From contig JAJAGP010000345.1 of the NCBI GenBank assembly GCA_025084515.1, forward strand, positions 248,001 to 312,000: 64,000 bases of DNA. Direction: 5' to 3'. The notes beneath the pieces are model-generated. The model worked only from the letters and a program-made list of their open reading frames with translations, ran no database searches and had not been told where the DNA came from. Below are positions 63,320 through 64,000 of this stretch, piece after piece. This DNA comes from Ancistrus triradiatus. Its lineage: Eukaryota; Chordata; Actinopteri; Siluriformes; Loricariidae. A program made the translations under genes and the position numbers. How positions within the stretch are numbered: position 1 is the first letter of the stretch; each line of letters starts with the position of its first letter.

Positions 63320-64000
63320 CCAAAGTCAAAGTCAGATTTATTTCTATAGTGCTTTTACCATTGGAGCATTGTCTCATTGTTGCAGCTTTACAATTTACTA
63401 TTGCCAGTCCAAAATTGAGCAAGCGTAGGGCCACAGTGGCAAGGGAAAACTCCCTAAATGTTATAAGGAAGAAATCTTGGGAGCACCAAGACTCAAAAAC
63501 GGACCCAAACCTCCTTGGGTGGCCTAGATATTATATGTAAGATTTAAGGTATCTGATTTTTTTAGTCTTAAGTTGTGTAATACTAGTTTATTTAAATGTA
63601 ATAATTCACGTATAATATGTATATTGATATTTAAGAATAAATGTAATATTCCAGAGAGTATAAGAGACAGAGAGACAATAGTGAAAAAAAAAATTGAATA
63701 AAATAACGTAAAAATATGCTTATTTGCACTATTTAGTCCAGTACACAATCATTGTAGGGTCTTGTGTCTTCAACGGGAAAGTCTGGTGGCATGGCATGCT
63801 CAGTCAACTGGAGGATGGAAGGAGTTACTCCTCTCTGATGTGGTCTTAGTAATGGTCTAAGGGCTGGAACTGATGACTGAAGAACAGCTTGAGCAGAGCC
63901 GGAGCGGAAGAACTTGTTATTGTGTGGGACTGGAAGTGGGACACAAACTCAGAGAGAAAAGAGAATGTGTAGTTAGTTATTGTTAAGAGCACAGAGTCTA
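63320..64000 (-). mobile_element. antisense LINE-type retroposon, runs off the window
   Basis: AAAGTCAAAGTCAGATTTATTTC, GAGCAAGCGTAGGGCCACAG, GTGGCAAGGGAAAACTCCC and, near the end, GGGCTGGAACTGATGACTGA match 57922-58531 in order, with an extra AT-rich insert at about 63530-63750. Confidence 0.78.

Larger units (their letters stand above)
52635..64000 (+). other. downstream tgfbr3 intron, incomplete at window end
   Basis: It begins with the consensus donor GTAAGT. No sequence resembling the next betaglycan exon was found before the window ends. Contents are Tc1-like elements, SINEs, a duplicated block and LINE tails, with single-copy gaps. Confidence 0.7.

Overview
This is nuclear DNA of a ray-finned fish. 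It holds one recognisable protein-coding gene, seen only as two short internal exons, inside a very large volume of transposon-derived intron. The evidence for a teleost is the repeat complement: one abundant tRNA-derived SINE family of about 195 bp, several Tc1-like transposon families (one resembling the Passport/PPTN group), hAT-, Harbinger- and other MITEs, V-SINE-type fragments, LINE 3' tails and long TG tracts. A catfish-like (otophysan) host is my guess from repeat memory and is not secure.

The gene is tgfbr3 (betaglycan, the type III TGF-beta co-receptor) on the + strand. Exon 25596-25780 encodes the first 61 complete codons after the signal peptide. Exon 52497-52634 encodes the next 46 codons. 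The phases join exactly (0/0), the splice sites are canonical, and the residues align with the N-terminal orphan domain of vertebrate betaglycan. The intron between them is 26,716 bp. The signal-peptide exon and all downstream exons appear to lie outside the window, so bases 1-25595 and 52635-64000 are most simply read as flanking introns. A CpG-dense block at about 27330-28020 inside the large intron, with a TATA-like motif, is the only promoter-like region seen.

Layout. 0-9 kb: SINEs, a Tc1-like remnant, and a four-level nest (MITE, then Harbinger-like, then hAT-like, then SINE) at 2857-5208; a five-unit 96-bp tandem array of SINE heads at 6547-7010. 9.5-10.8 kb: internally deleted Passport-like Tc1. 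14-21.4 kb: Tc1 MITE, SINEs, a pair of inverted MITE copies forming a 1.7-kb inverted repeat, a purine-rich tract, and a MITE with TA target site. 23.06-24.9 kb: 36-bp minisatellite with 360-bp higher-order periodicity, just upstream of the first exon. 26 kb: LINE reverse-transcriptase remnant. 29.4-30.0 kb: degenerate array of the same minisatellite family in inverted orientation. 30.6-31.9 kb: hAT with a perfect 8-bp target duplication splitting an old SINE. 33-36 kb: MITE, Tc1 with broken transposase, SINE. 36.2-36.7 kb: 31-bp degenerate minisatellite. 39.5-40.3 kb: three repeats fused. 42-48 kb: Tc1 transposase fragment, a motif-dense single-copy candidate regulatory stretch (43260-43650), tRNA-Ser-like SINE. 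49.8-53.8 kb: MITE, Tc1 pieces and the second exon. 54.6-58.6 kb: a duplicated block with rearranged flanks. 59-64 kb: degraded DNA transposon, SINEs and a LINE tail running off the end.

No operons, rRNA, CRISPR array or intact functional transposase were found. Almost every open reading frame in the window is a chance frame through a repeat. The interest lies in repeat architecture and possible intronic regulation of tgfbr3, not in a new protein system.
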